Shown piece after piece: positions 1 through 7,028 of a DNA stretch of 8,396 nucleotides. A program made the translations under genes and the position numbers. The notes under the pieces were generated by a model. It had not been told where the DNA came from. It did not search any database and saw only the letters and a program-made list of their open reading frames with translations. The DNA lies in contig CAKPAV010000063.1 of assembly GCA_934133115.1 (NCBI GenBank), positions 1 through 8,396 on the forward strand. Reading direction: 5' to 3'. Positions within the stretch are counted from its first letter, which is position 1; every line of letters starts with the position of its first letter. This DNA is from an uncultured Bacilli bacterium. Lineage in GTDB: Bacteria > Bacillota_I > Bacilli_A > RFN20 > CAG-826.

Positions 1-1
1 A

Positions 2-1309
2 TTAGATATTGATACCCAGAAAATTAATGAATTTATCAAATCATTAGATTATAAATTAACCCATGATCAAGTTATTGCGGTAAGAGAAATTATCTTAGAC
101 ATGAAGGATAAATCGTTAATGTATCGATTACTACAAGGAGATGTAGGTACTGGTAAGACTTTAGTGGCTAATATTGCTATTTATGGCGCATTTTTACGTC
201 ATGATCAAGCAGTTCTTATGGCTCCTACTGATGCGCTTGCTAGACAACATTTTGACACTCTTACAAAGTTATTTGATGGAATATTAAAAGTCGATTTATT
301 AGTGGGAGGAATGTCTGCTTTAGAAAAAAAAGAAGTCAAAGAGCGTATTGCTAATCATGAAGTAGATGTTATTGTTGGTACACATGCTGTCTTTTCAAAA
401 GATGTTAATTATGCTTCTTTAGGTTTAGCGGTTATTGATGAACAACATAAGTTTGGAGTAAATCAAAGAATGCTTTTAGCTTCTAAAGGGACAAATACAG
501 ATTTATTGCTAATGTCTGCGACTCCAATTCCTCGTACTTTAGCATTAACTTTATATGGTGATTTAGATGTTTCTACTTTATCAGAATATCCAGTGCTTAA
601 CCGTCATATTGAAACAAAAGTTATTGAAGAAGATGAAGATGTTATTTTTAAATATGTTGATAAATCGTTAATGGAAAACAAAAAAGTATTTGTAGTTTGT
701 CCATTAATTGATGAAAAACTCGACAAATCATCCGTTGAAGGCGTATATGCAAATTATCATGCTAAATATCATGATAAAGTCGGATTATTACATGGAAAAA
801 TGGATGATAAAGATAAAGTAAGTGTTTTAGATCAATTTAAAAATGGCAATATTCAAATATTAGTATCAACAACAGTAATTGAAGTAGGAATTGATATTAA
901 AAATGCCAATTTAATGGTAATTTATGACGCTAACAACTTTGGACTAGCTTCTTTACATCAAATTAGAGGAAGAATTGGACGTGATGGTAGTCCTTCAACA
1001 TGCTTGTTAGTGCATAAGGAATTAGAAGATGAAGAAATAGAGAAATTAAAAATTTTAGAGCAAACGCTTGATGGATTTAAAATTGCTGAAGCCGATCTTT
1101 CACTTCGTGGACCTGGTGATATGAATGGTTTAAAACAATCAGGCATGCCTAATTTTGCTTACGCTAATATTATTTCTGATTTTAAGATGTTTGAAATAGC
1201 AAGAAATGACGCTACTACGATTTTAAGTAATAGCAACAATCCGGAATTTAAAGATATTATTGAAAAATCAACGGCATTAGCTAATAGTAATAAATTTCAT
1301 AATGTTTAA
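2..1309 (+). CDS. recG: ATP-dependent DNA helicase RecG, 5' truncated by window edge
   Basis: C-terminal 435 residues of RecG, the double-stranded DNA translocase that remodels stalled replication forks and Holliday junctions. The frame is open from base 2, so the N-terminal wedge domain (normally about 240 residues) lies outside the window; the ATG at 101 is internal. Counting from base 2, the superfamily 2 motifs appear in order: Walker A GDVGTGKT at 46-53, DEQH box with the RecG-type continuation KFG at 146-152, SAT at 172-174, motif V STTVIEVGID at 289-298, motif VI QIRGRIGR at 320-327. The RecG TRG-type segment LRGPGD followed by QSGMPNF is at about 368-385. It ends at TAA 80 nt before plsX, with no terminator seen, so read-through into the next cluster is possible. 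In Bacillus recG is followed by fapR and plsX; here fapR is absent. Identification is firm. Confidence 0.97.
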   Translation, partial: LDIDTQKINEFIKSLDYKLTHDQVIAVREIILDMKDKSLMYRLLQGDVGTGKTLVANIAIYGAFLRHDQAVLMAPTDALARQHFDTLTKLFDGILKVDLLVGGMSALEKKEVKERIANHEVDVIVGTHAVFSKDVNYASLGLAVIDEQHKFGVNQRMLLASKGTNTDLLLMSATPIPRTLALTLYGDLDVSTLSEYPVLNRHIETKVIEEDEDVIFKYVDKSLMENKKVFVVCPLIDEKLDKSSVEGVYANYHAKYHDKVGLLHGKMDDKDKVSVLDQFKNGNIQILVSTTVIEVGIDIKNANLMVIYDANNFGLASLHQIRGRIGRDGSPSTCLLVHKELEDEEIEKLKILEQTLDGFKIAEADLSLRGPGDMNGLKQSGMPNFAYANIISDFKMFEIARNDATTILSNSNNPEFKDIIEKSTALANSNKFHNV

Positions 1310-1323
1310 GCATGCAAAATATT

Positions 1324-1351
1324 TTGATATTATCTATTACCAATTTATGAT
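1324..1351 (+). promoter_or_regulatory. Candidate sigma-A promoter for plsX-rnc-ftsY-ylxM-ffh
   Basis: TTGATA (1324-1329) and TATGAT (1346-1351) are separated by 16 nt in the recG-plsX gap, placing a start site near 1358 and a leader of about 30 nt before plsX. Each box is close to consensus. The gap is so AT-rich that chance matches are likely, and TAAAAT at 1351-1356 is an alternative -10. No FapR-like operator dyad is seen here. Confidence 0.45.
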
Positions 1352-1375
1352 AAAATAAATTTATAGAATAAATTT

Positions 1376-1384
1376 AGAAGGTGA
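1376..1384 (+). promoter_or_regulatory. plsX ribosome binding site, fixes the start at 1390
   Basis: AGAAGGTGA lies 5 nt upstream of the ATG at 1390. A GTG at 1381 in the same frame is part of this Shine-Dalgarno sequence and would have no binding site of its own, so 1390 is chosen as the start. Confidence 0.85.
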
Positions 1385-1389
1385 AACTT

Positions 1390-2379
1390 ATGATTAAAAT
1401 GGTTGTAGATACTATGGGAAGCGATAAGGGAAGCAAAGCTACTGTCGCAGGAATTATAAAATTTTTAGAAACACATAAAGATGCTGAAATTATAGCGGTT
1501 GGAAAAATTGAAGAATTAGAAGAACTTAAAAAATATGAAAATGTTACTCTTGTCGATGCTCGTGATATTGTTCCAATGGAAGCAGGAGCATTAGAAGTAA
1601 TGAGAATGCGTGGTTCTTCCATGATGATTGCAATTAATAAATTTTTAGAAGTAAAAGCTGACGCTATTGTATCAGCGGGTTCTACTGGAGGATTTTTATC
1701 TGCAACAACACTAAAATTAAAACTTATTGAAGGTGTTGAACGTGCTGCTTTAGTTTCGCCTTTTCCAACGTTGAAGCAAGGAAAATATGTTACTATTTTG
1801 GATATTGGTGCAAGTAATGAAAACACCCCAGAACAATTAGTGCAATTTGCGCATATGGGTAAAATTTATGCTAATAAGATTTTTCATATTGAAAAGCCAA
1901 AAATTTATTTGTTAAGTAATGGCGCTGAAGATGAAAAAGGAAGCCCAGTTGTTAAAGAAGCTCATAAACTACTTAGATCATCCAGTATGGAAGGTTTCAA
2001 AGGTAATATAGAAGCAAGGTATGCATTAACTGGCGATGCCGATGTTATTGTTACTGGTGGATTTGATGGAAATGTTTTCTTAAAGGCCGTAGAAGGTACT
2101 GCTTCAATGATGAATACATTAATTAAGAAAGCATTTAAGAAAAACATATTCACAAAAATTGGTTATTTATTTGCCAAAAGTGGATTTGATGATTTTAAGA
2201 AAACAATGGATTATAAATCCACAGGTGGAGCAATGTTATTAGGTGTTAATGGAGTTGTTGTAAAAGCACATGGATCAAGTGATAGTTATGGATTTTCTTG
2301 CGCAATGAATGTCGCTTATAATATGGCTAGTGTTCACATTGTTGATTTGATGAAAGAGGGTATTAAAGAAGATGCATAA
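1390..2379 (+). CDS. plsX: Phosphate acyltransferase PlsX, divergent at several signature positions
   Basis: 329 residues, the usual PlsX length (about 330). PlsX converts acyl-ACP and phosphate to acyl-phosphate, the donor used by the membrane acyltransferase PlsY in phosphatidic acid synthesis; it is a peripheral membrane enzyme. Family landmarks are in the right order: VDTMGSD at 6-12 (family VDAMGGD), SAGSTGG at 95-101 (SAGNTGA), LDIGAS at 137-142 (LDVGAN), PEQLVQFAHMG at 147-157, VTGGFDGN at 221-228 (TDGFxGN), the GGAMLLGVNG segment at 279-288, and AHGSSDS at 293-299. Fold-level similarity is clear, but several near-invariant residues differ (see findings). The stop overlaps rnc by 8 nt. 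No fabD, fabG or acpP follow, unlike Bacillus. Identity as a PlsX-family protein is strong; full catalytic equivalence is inferred. Confidence 0.92.
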   Translation: MIKMVVDTMGSDKGSKATVAGIIKFLETHKDAEIIAVGKIEELEELKKYENVTLVDARDIVPMEAGALEVMRMRGSSMMIAINKFLEVKADAIVSAGSTGGFLSATTLKLKLIEGVERAALVSPFPTLKQGKYVTILDIGASNENTPEQLVQFAHMGKIYANKIFHIEKPKIYLLSNGAEDEKGSPVVKEAHKLLRSSSMEGFKGNIEARYALTGDADVIVTGGFDGNVFLKAVEGTASMMNTLIKKAFKKNIFTKIGYLFAKSGFDDFKKTMDYKSTGGAMLLGVNGVVVKAHGSSDSYGFSCAMNVAYNMASVHIVDLMKEGIKEDA

Positions 2380-3055
2380 AAATATTAATGAACTATTAGA
2401 GTCACTTAATTTAGAGGTTAATAGTAGTGAATTATATGAATTAGCCTTTACTCATTCTTCTTTTAATATTGATGCTAAAACATCACATCATGACTATGAA
2501 CGTCTTGAGTTTGTTGGTGATAGCGTTATTAACTTTGTTGTGGCAGATTTAGCCTATTCTAAGCACCAAGAAATGTCTCAAGGTGATTTATCTAAACTTC
2601 GTGCTTTTATCGTTCAAAGCAGTTCTTTAGCGGAAAAAGCTAAGAAATATAATTTTAATGAGTACATTAGATTAGGACATAGTTTGCCAGAAAACACTCG
2701 TAATACCCAACGTATTCTTGAAGATGTATTTGAAGCATTTATTGGGGCGATGTATTATGATAAAGGAATTGATTTCACATATAATTTTGTAAAAGAACTT
2801 TTTAAAGATGATGTTGATCGTTTTAACAAAAATCAATTAAAAGATTATAAATCCGAACTTCAAGAAGAAATGCAAGCGGAACATCGTGAATCGGTTAAAT
2901 ATCAACTAGTTGAAGAATTAGGATTACCACATGATCGTACATTTGTTGTAGAAGTTTTATATGAAGATACAGTTCTTGGAAGAGGACAAGGTAAAACTAA
3001 AAAAGCTGCTGAACAAATGGCGGCATTAGATGCATTAAGAAAGAAGGCAAAATAA
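2372..3055 (+). CDS. rnc: Ribonuclease III
   Basis: 227 residues, normal length for bacterial RNase III, the Mg-dependent endonuclease that cuts double-stranded RNA in rRNA precursors and in some mRNAs. The N-terminal nuclease domain carries the signature ERLEFVGDS at 43-51. By alignment with the E. coli enzyme, catalytic acids are E46, D50, D118 and E121 (the latter two in LEDVFEAFIGA). The dsRNA-binding domain starts near 157 (LKDYKSELQEEMQA) and ends with the characteristic GRGQGKTKKAAEQMAALDAL at about 203-222. The start ATG overlaps the plsX stop by 8 nt, with AAAGAGGG upstream as a rather distant binding site, which suggests translational coupling. The stop overlaps the ftsY start by 1 nt (TAATG). 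In Bacillus smc separates rnc from ftsY; here it does not. Confidence 0.97.
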   Translation: MHKNINELLESLNLEVNSSELYELAFTHSSFNIDAKTSHHDYERLEFVGDSVINFVVADLAYSKHQEMSQGDLSKLRAFIVQSSSLAEKAKKYNFNEYIRLGHSLPENTRNTQRILEDVFEAFIGAMYYDKGIDFTYNFVKELFKDDVDRFNKNQLKDYKSELQEEMQAEHRESVKYQLVEELGLPHDRTFVVEVLYEDTVLGRGQGKTKKAAEQMAALDALRKKAK

Positions 3056-4035
3056 TGGGACTTTTTTCGTATTTAAAAGAAAAAATATTAGGAAAATCTA
3101 CGAAGCAAAAAGATAAATATGTTGTGGGATTAAATAAGTCTCGCAAGAACTTTGCAGATCGTTTAAAATCTTTATCTGCACGCTATAAAAGTGTCAATGA
3201 AGAATATTTTGATGAATTAGAAGAAATATTAATTGAAGCAGATGTTGGTGTAAATTTAGCTCTAGATATTATTGAAGCCACAAAAAATGAATCACGTGAA
3301 CAAGGCATTATAGAACCAACAAAAATCAATGAATTATTAGTGGATAAAATGTTTGTTAGTTATGTTAATCAAGGTCAAGATATTGTTAACGAAATCCAAT
3401 TTGAAAAAGGAACACCAACTGTCTTATTAGTTGTCGGAGTTAATGGAGTTGGCAAAACTACAACAATCGCGAAACTTGCTAAACGTTATATTGATAAAGG
3501 AAAAAAGGTTACATTAGTAGCTGCGGATACTTTTAGAGCGGGAGCAATTGAACAACTCTCAGTATGGGCGGATCGTTTAAAATGTCCAATTTGCGTTGGT
3601 AAAGAAAATGCTGATCCAGCTTCTGTAGCTTTTGAAGGCGTGCGTTTAGGCAAAAATAATAATTCAGATTTAATTGTTGTTGATACTGCAGGGCGATTAC
3701 AAAATAAAGCAAACCTAATGGCAGAATTAGCGAAAATTCGTCGTGTAATTGGAAAAGAAATTGAAGACGCACCACAAGAAGTATTTTTAATTATTGATGC
3801 TACAACTGGACAAAATGGTGTTATTCAAGCTAAAGCATTTGGAGAAGTTACTAAACTTACCGGTGTTGTTATTACTAAGATGGATGGAACTTCTAAGGGT
3901 GGCATTATTCTTGCTATTCGAGATGAATTAGGTGTTCCAGTAAGATTTATTGGTTTAGGTGAACAAATGGATGATTTACAAGAATTTGACTTGGATCAAT
4001 ACTTATATGGCTTATGTTTAGGTAAAGAGGAATAA
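3055..4035 (+). CDS. ftsY: Signal recognition particle receptor FtsY
   Basis: 326 residues, the short Gram-positive form without the long acidic A domain of E. coli. FtsY is the membrane-associated SRP GTPase that docks the Ffh-ribosome complex at the Sec translocon. A basic amphipathic N-terminus (GLFSYLKEKILGK) that may contact lipid precedes the helical N domain (about 20-100). The G domain shows GVNGVGKT at 128-135, DTFRAGA at 158-164, DTAGRL at 210-215, TKMDG at 274-278 and GLGEQMDDL at 300-308. The GLGEQ...DL closing motif and the DTFRAGA motif distinguish it from Ffh. The binding site AAGAAGG lies inside the rnc 3' end and the start overlaps the rnc stop by 1 nt. ylxM and ffh follow immediately, so both SRP GTPases are made from one operon. 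Confidence 0.97.
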   Translation: MGLFSYLKEKILGKSTKQKDKYVVGLNKSRKNFADRLKSLSARYKSVNEEYFDELEEILIEADVGVNLALDIIEATKNESREQGIIEPTKINELLVDKMFVSYVNQGQDIVNEIQFEKGTPTVLLVVGVNGVGKTTTIAKLAKRYIDKGKKVTLVAADTFRAGAIEQLSVWADRLKCPICVGKENADPASVAFEGVRLGKNNNSDLIVVDTAGRLQNKANLMAELAKIRRVIGKEIEDAPQEVFLIIDATTGQNGVIQAKAFGEVTKLTGVVITKMDGTSKGGIILAIRDELGVPVRFIGLGEQMDDLQEFDLDQYLYGLCLGKEE

Positions 4036-4036
4036 A

Positions 4037-4360
4037 ATGAATAAGTTAGAAGAATTTGATTATATTAATAAGTTATTATCATCATATGAACCTCTTTTAA
4101 CAGAAACACAGCAAGATATAATGAAGCAATATTATGCTTATAATTTATCTTTGAGTGAAATTAGTGATAATAAAGGTATTTCACGCACTGCGGTGTTAGA
4201 TTGCATTCATAAATCTATTGCTAAATTAAAAGATTATGAAAATAAATTACAGTTATTGAAAACGAAAGACAAATTGTTAAGTAAAATTGAAGATATAAAA
4301 AAAGATTTATCTATTGATAAAATTGAAGAATTAGAGAGGATGATTGACGATGGCATTTGA
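4037..4360 (+). CDS. ylxM: YlxM family (UPF0122) helix-turn-helix protein
   Basis: 107 residues, matching the small YlxM family found just upstream of ffh in many Gram-positive bacteria. Residues about 20-65 form a sigma-70 region 4-like helix-turn-helix (TETQQDIMKQYY, then LSLSEISDNKGISRTAVLDC), and the C-terminal third is a charged helix rich in Lys and Glu that could form a coiled coil. Family work links YlxM to SRP function through interaction with the particle; the precise role here is inferred from context. The start has AGAGG 6 nt upstream and lies 1 nt after the ftsY stop. The TGA stop sits 11 nt inside ffh. No TGA occurs inside the frame. Family assignment rests on size, HTH pattern and position. 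Confidence 0.9.
   Translation: MNKLEEFDYINKLLSSYEPLLTETQQDIMKQYYAYNLSLSEISDNKGISRTAVLDCIHKSIAKLKDYENKLQLLKTKDKLLSKIEDIKKDLSIDKIEELERMIDDGI
4333..4340 (+). promoter_or_regulatory. ffh ribosome binding site, fixes the start at 4350
   Basis: AGAGAGGA inside the ylxM 3' end lies 9 nt before the ATG at 4350. An in-frame TTG at 4344 would sit only 3 nt from this site. Starting at 4350 gives the family N-terminus MAFESLTDRL. Confidence 0.8.
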
Positions 4361-5690
4361 ATCATTAACTGATCGATTAAGTGGCATTATTAAAAAACTT
4401 AAAGGAAATTCCACATTAACAGAGTCTAATATGCAAGATATGTTAAAAGAAATACGCATTGCCTTATTAGAAGCAGATGTTAACTTTTTAGTTGCTAAAG
4501 AATTCGTTAATAATGTTAAAGAAAAAGCACTAGGGCAAGAAGTATTAAAAAAACTTAATCCAAGCCAAATGGTTGTAAAAATTGTCCATGATGAATTAGT
4601 GGAACTTTTAGGTGCTGATCAAAGTGAAATTAAATACAATTCCAATAAACCAACAATTATTATGCTTTGTGGTTTGCAAGGATCTGGTAAAACTACCACA
4701 GCAGGTAAATTAGCAAAATTAATGAAAAATAAACTTAATAAAAAAGTTTTACTTGCCGCTTGTGACGTTTATCGTCCTGCCGCAATTGACCAATTAGTAA
4801 CCATTGCTAAACAAGTTGGTGTTGATGTAGTAAATATGGGAACCAAAGCAAATCCGGTAGATATAGCTGCGGCTGCCAAGAAAAAAGCTTATGATGAACA
4901 TTATGATGTATTAATTATTGATACTGCTGGTCGTTTACATATTGACGAACCATTAATGGAAGAATTGAATAATATTAAAAATTTGGTTAATCCTGATGAA
5001 ATATTATTACTTGTTGATGCGATGTCTGGTCAAGATGCTGTAAATGTTGCTAAAACATTCAATGAAAAACTTACCCTTACTGGATGTATTATGTCTAAAT
5101 TAGATGGTGATGCGCGTGGTGGTGCAGCTTTATCTATTCGCCATTTAACTGGTGTACCAATTAAATTAACTGGTGTTGGTGAAAAATTAGACGATTTAGA
5201 GCTTTTCTATCCAGATCGTATGGCGGATAGAATCTTAGGAATGGGAGATGTTATGTCTCTTATTGAAAAAGCCCAAGAAAACATTGATGAAAAAGAAGCA
5301 CGGAAGAGCGTTAATAAAATGATGGAAGGTACATTTGATTTGAATGATATGCTCCAACAAATGAAGCAAATTCAAAAAATGGGATCTTTAAGTGGTATTT
5401 TAAAATTAATTCCAGGTATGCCAAAAATATCTGAAGAAGATAAAGAACGCGCAACACGCGAAATGAAGCAAACTGAATCGATTATTAATTCCATGACGCC
5501 TTATGAAAGAAAACATCCTGAGGTATTAAAAAATTCGCGCAAAGTACGTATTGCTAGAGGGTGTGGACTTACAAATGTGGAAATCAATCGTTTGTTAAAG
5601 AAATTTGAACAAATGAAAGAAATGATGAAACAAATGAAAAATTATCAAAAAGGTGGAAAACTTCCACCAATGACTGGATTTGGAAAATAA
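4350..5690 (+). CDS. ffh: Signal recognition particle protein Ffh (SRP54)
   Basis: 446 residues, typical Ffh length. With the 4.5S/scRNA it forms the SRP, binds signal sequences at the ribosome exit and delivers them to FtsY. The N domain is about 1-95 with the ALLEADV motif at 38-44. The GTPase motifs are GLQGSGKT at 108-115, DVYRPAA at 139-145, DTAGRL at 191-196, SKLDG at 249-253 and GVGEKLDDLE at 275-284. The M domain (about 325-446) is Met-rich, holds the finger-loop segment MGSLSGILKLIPGM at 344-357, and the RNA-binding motif SRKVRIARGCG at 396-406 followed by NRLLKKFEQMKEMMKQM. The first 11 nt overlap ylxM, implying coupling. The SRP RNA gene is not in this window. A terminator begins at the base after the stop codon, making ffh the last gene of its operon. 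Confidence 0.98.
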   Translation: MAFESLTDRLSGIIKKLKGNSTLTESNMQDMLKEIRIALLEADVNFLVAKEFVNNVKEKALGQEVLKKLNPSQMVVKIVHDELVELLGADQSEIKYNSNKPTIIMLCGLQGSGKTTTAGKLAKLMKNKLNKKVLLAACDVYRPAAIDQLVTIAKQVGVDVVNMGTKANPVDIAAAAKKKAYDEHYDVLIIDTAGRLHIDEPLMEELNNIKNLVNPDEILLLVDAMSGQDAVNVAKTFNEKLTLTGCIMSKLDGDARGGAALSIRHLTGVPIKLTGVGEKLDDLELFYPDRMADRILGMGDVMSLIEKAQENIDEKEARKSVNKMMEGTFDLNDMLQQMKQIQKMGSLSGILKLIPGMPKISEEDKERATREMKQTESIINSMTPYERKHPEVLKNSRKVRIARGCGLTNVEINRLLKKFEQMKEMMKQMKNYQKGGKLPPMTGFGK

Positions 5691-5718
5691 AAATAAGCTC
5701 AATTGAGCTTATTTTTTT
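5691..5718. terminator. Bidirectional intrinsic terminator shared by ffh and trmD
   Basis: Bases 5691-5714 are a perfect 24-nt palindrome, foldable as a 10-bp stem (AAATAAGCTC / GAGCTTATTT) with an AATT loop. On the plus strand it runs into seven T (5712-5718). On the minus strand it is followed by TTTTTATTTT. It starts directly after the ffh stop, and the trmD stop (5711-5709) lies within its right arm, so one 18-nt gap ends both convergent operons. Confidence 0.92.
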
Positions 5719-6482
5719 ATGAACTTATGTCCTTTATTAATAGCGTCTATTTCCCATTTCCCAATTTCATTATTTTCAATTTCCTTCAATAATTTTAAAT
5801 CTTTTTTAGAAAACTCATATTTATTGAACAAATCAGGGCGCAAAGTTTTAGTTAATTTTAAACTTTCTTTTTGACGCCATTTAGCAATAGCTTCATGATT
5901 TCCTGAATATAAAATGCTTGGTACTTCTTTACCATCATAATCAAATGGTTCAGTAAATTGCGGATATTCTAGAAGCCCATTTTCAAAAGATTCTTCAACA
6001 ATTGATTCGTTAGATATTGCACCATCAATTAATCTTATAATCGCATCGCTAACAACCATTGATCCAAGTTCTCCACCAGTAAGAATGTAATCACCAATAG
6101 AGACACATTCATCAATATAATCATTTACACGTGAATCAACACCTTCATAATGACCACATATAATAATCAAGTGATCAAGAGCAGCGAACTCATGTGCGAT
6201 TTTTTGATTAAAAGTGCGTCCAATTGGAGACATAAGAATGGTGTGAGAAGAAGTGGTTTTGACACTTTTAAGAGCGTCTAGTATTGGTTGACATTTCATA
6301 ATTAATCCTGCGCCACCACCAATAGGAGCAGAATCAACGCGACCATATTTATCTTTGGTAAAGTCACGAATATTTATTATCTCAATTTCAACGCTTTCTT
6401 TTGCTAGAGCCCTTTTTATTATTGAAGTATTTATGAATCCATCAAACATTTCAGGAAATAAAGTTAATATAGTTATTCTCAT
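5709..6482 (-). CDS. trmD: tRNA (guanine37-N1)-methyltransferase TrmD
   Basis: 257 residues. TrmD transfers a methyl group from S-adenosylmethionine to N1 of G37 in tRNAs reading CNN, preventing +1 frameshifts; it is a cytosolic SPOUT dimer. Motifs: MRITILTLFPEMF at the N-terminus, PIGGGAGLIMK at 53-63, CGHYEGVDSRV at 109-119, the trefoil-knot strand SIGDYILTGGELG at 128-140, R150 aligned with E. coli R154, LLEYPQFTEP at 170-179, and SGNHEAIAKWRQKESL at 193-208. Two conserved positions differ: the base Asp (E. coli D169) aligns with E164, and the DER of YEGxDERV reads DSR. It overlaps rimM by 4 nt (ATGA) with GAGGGA 5 nt upstream. It is the last gene of its operon; rplS, which follows trmD in many bacteria, is not here. 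Confidence 0.96.
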   Translation of the reverse strand: MRITILTLFPEMFDGFINTSIIKRALAKESVEIEIINIRDFTKDKYGRVDSAPIGGGAGLIMKCQPILDALKSVKTTSSHTILMSPIGRTFNQKIAHEFAALDHLIIICGHYEGVDSRVNDYIDECVSIGDYILTGGELGSMVVSDAIIRLIDGAISNESIVEESFENGLLEYPQFTEPFDYDGKEVPSILYSGNHEAIAKWRQKESLKLTKTLRPDLFNKYEFSKKDLKLLKEIENNEIGKWEIDAINKGHKFIKK

Positions 6483-6988
6483 AATAGTCCCTCAATAACA
6501 TGAATGATTATTTTTTGATTCTTTATATCAACTTTTTTAATAAATGCTTTTACAAAAGGTACGAAGAAGTCTTTAGCACCTTCTCTTTTTACTCGTAAAG
6601 TTTGATAAGAAGCATATTCTTCCACATCTTTAACTTTTCCTAATTTGTTATCATTTTCATCATATACATCACAACTTTTTAAATCAGAATAGTGATAAAA
6701 TCCTTTAGGCAAAATAGCATCGGATTTTTCGATTTGTACTAAATTATTAATATAAGGAGTAATAGTTTCTATACTAGAAAATTCTTCAAATGAAACAATA
6801 TCAAATTCCTTATCTTTTCTAAATGATTTAACTATACAATTTATACGCTCTTTAGTTTTTTCATTAAAAAGAGTGACATTGTTTCCTTTTTCGTAGCGAT
6901 TATAAGAAAAATCAGAAGAAGAATAAATTTTAACTTCACCTTTTAATCCGATAGTTTTAACAATTTTTCCTAATGTAATATATTCCAT
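6479..6988 (-). CDS. rimM: Ribosome maturation factor RimM
   Basis: 169 residues, the normal RimM length. RimM binds ribosomal protein S19 and helps mature the 3' (head) domain of the 30S subunit. The N-terminal domain opens with GKIVKTIGLKGEVKI at 7-21, the family hallmark. FYHYSDLKSCDVYDEN at 97-112 starts the PRC-barrel domain, followed by LGKVKDV and VPFVKAFIKKVDI at 143-155, ending EGLL. The binding site AAGGGA is 7 nt upstream of the ATG. Its 3' end overlaps trmD by 4 nt (ATGA), so the two are probably coupled. A hairpin with a T-run lies between khpA and this gene, just ahead of the binding site, and may lower rimM-trmD transcription relative to rpsP-khpA. Confidence 0.94.
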   Translation of the reverse strand: MEYITLGKIVKTIGLKGEVKIYSSSDFSYNRYEKGNNVTLFNEKTKERINCIVKSFRKDKEFDIVSFEEFSSIETITPYINNLVQIEKSDAILPKGFYHYSDLKSCDVYDENDNKLGKVKDVEEYASYQTLRVKREGAKDFFVPFVKAFIKKVDIKNQKIIIHVIEGLL

Positions 6989-7000
6989 AATTTTTCCCTT

Positions 7001-7028
7001 TAAAAAAATGAGGATAATTAGTCCTCAT
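7001..7028 (-). terminator. Candidate internal terminator/attenuator between khpA and rimM
   Basis: Reading the minus strand, ATGAGGA (7028-7022) pairs with TCCTCAT (7014-7008) across a 7-nt loop, and a T-run follows (7008-7002). The hairpin covers the khpA stop codon (7020-7018), and the rimM binding site comes directly after. The stem is only 7 bp with 3 GC pairs, so partial rather than full termination is expected. Confidence 0.55.

Noticed and set aside
101..103. ATG at 101 as the start of recG
   Set aside because: The same frame is open back to base 2 and the upstream residues (TQKINEFIKSLDYKLTHDQ) match the RecG segment that precedes Walker A, so the gene is truncated by the window edge.
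1310..1335. Possible terminator after recG (AAAATATTTT palindrome)
   Set aside because: The palindrome has no GC pairs, no loop and no T-run after it, so it cannot be supported as an intrinsic terminator.
1374..1826. 150-codon open frame on the minus strand inside plsX
   Set aside because: It is antisense to a clear plsX gene, has no family-like motifs and no binding site; low stop density here follows from the plsX codon pattern.
3533..3775. 80-codon minus-strand frame inside ftsY
   Set aside because: Antisense shadow of the conserved FtsY G domain with a low-complexity, Leu/Gln-rich translation.
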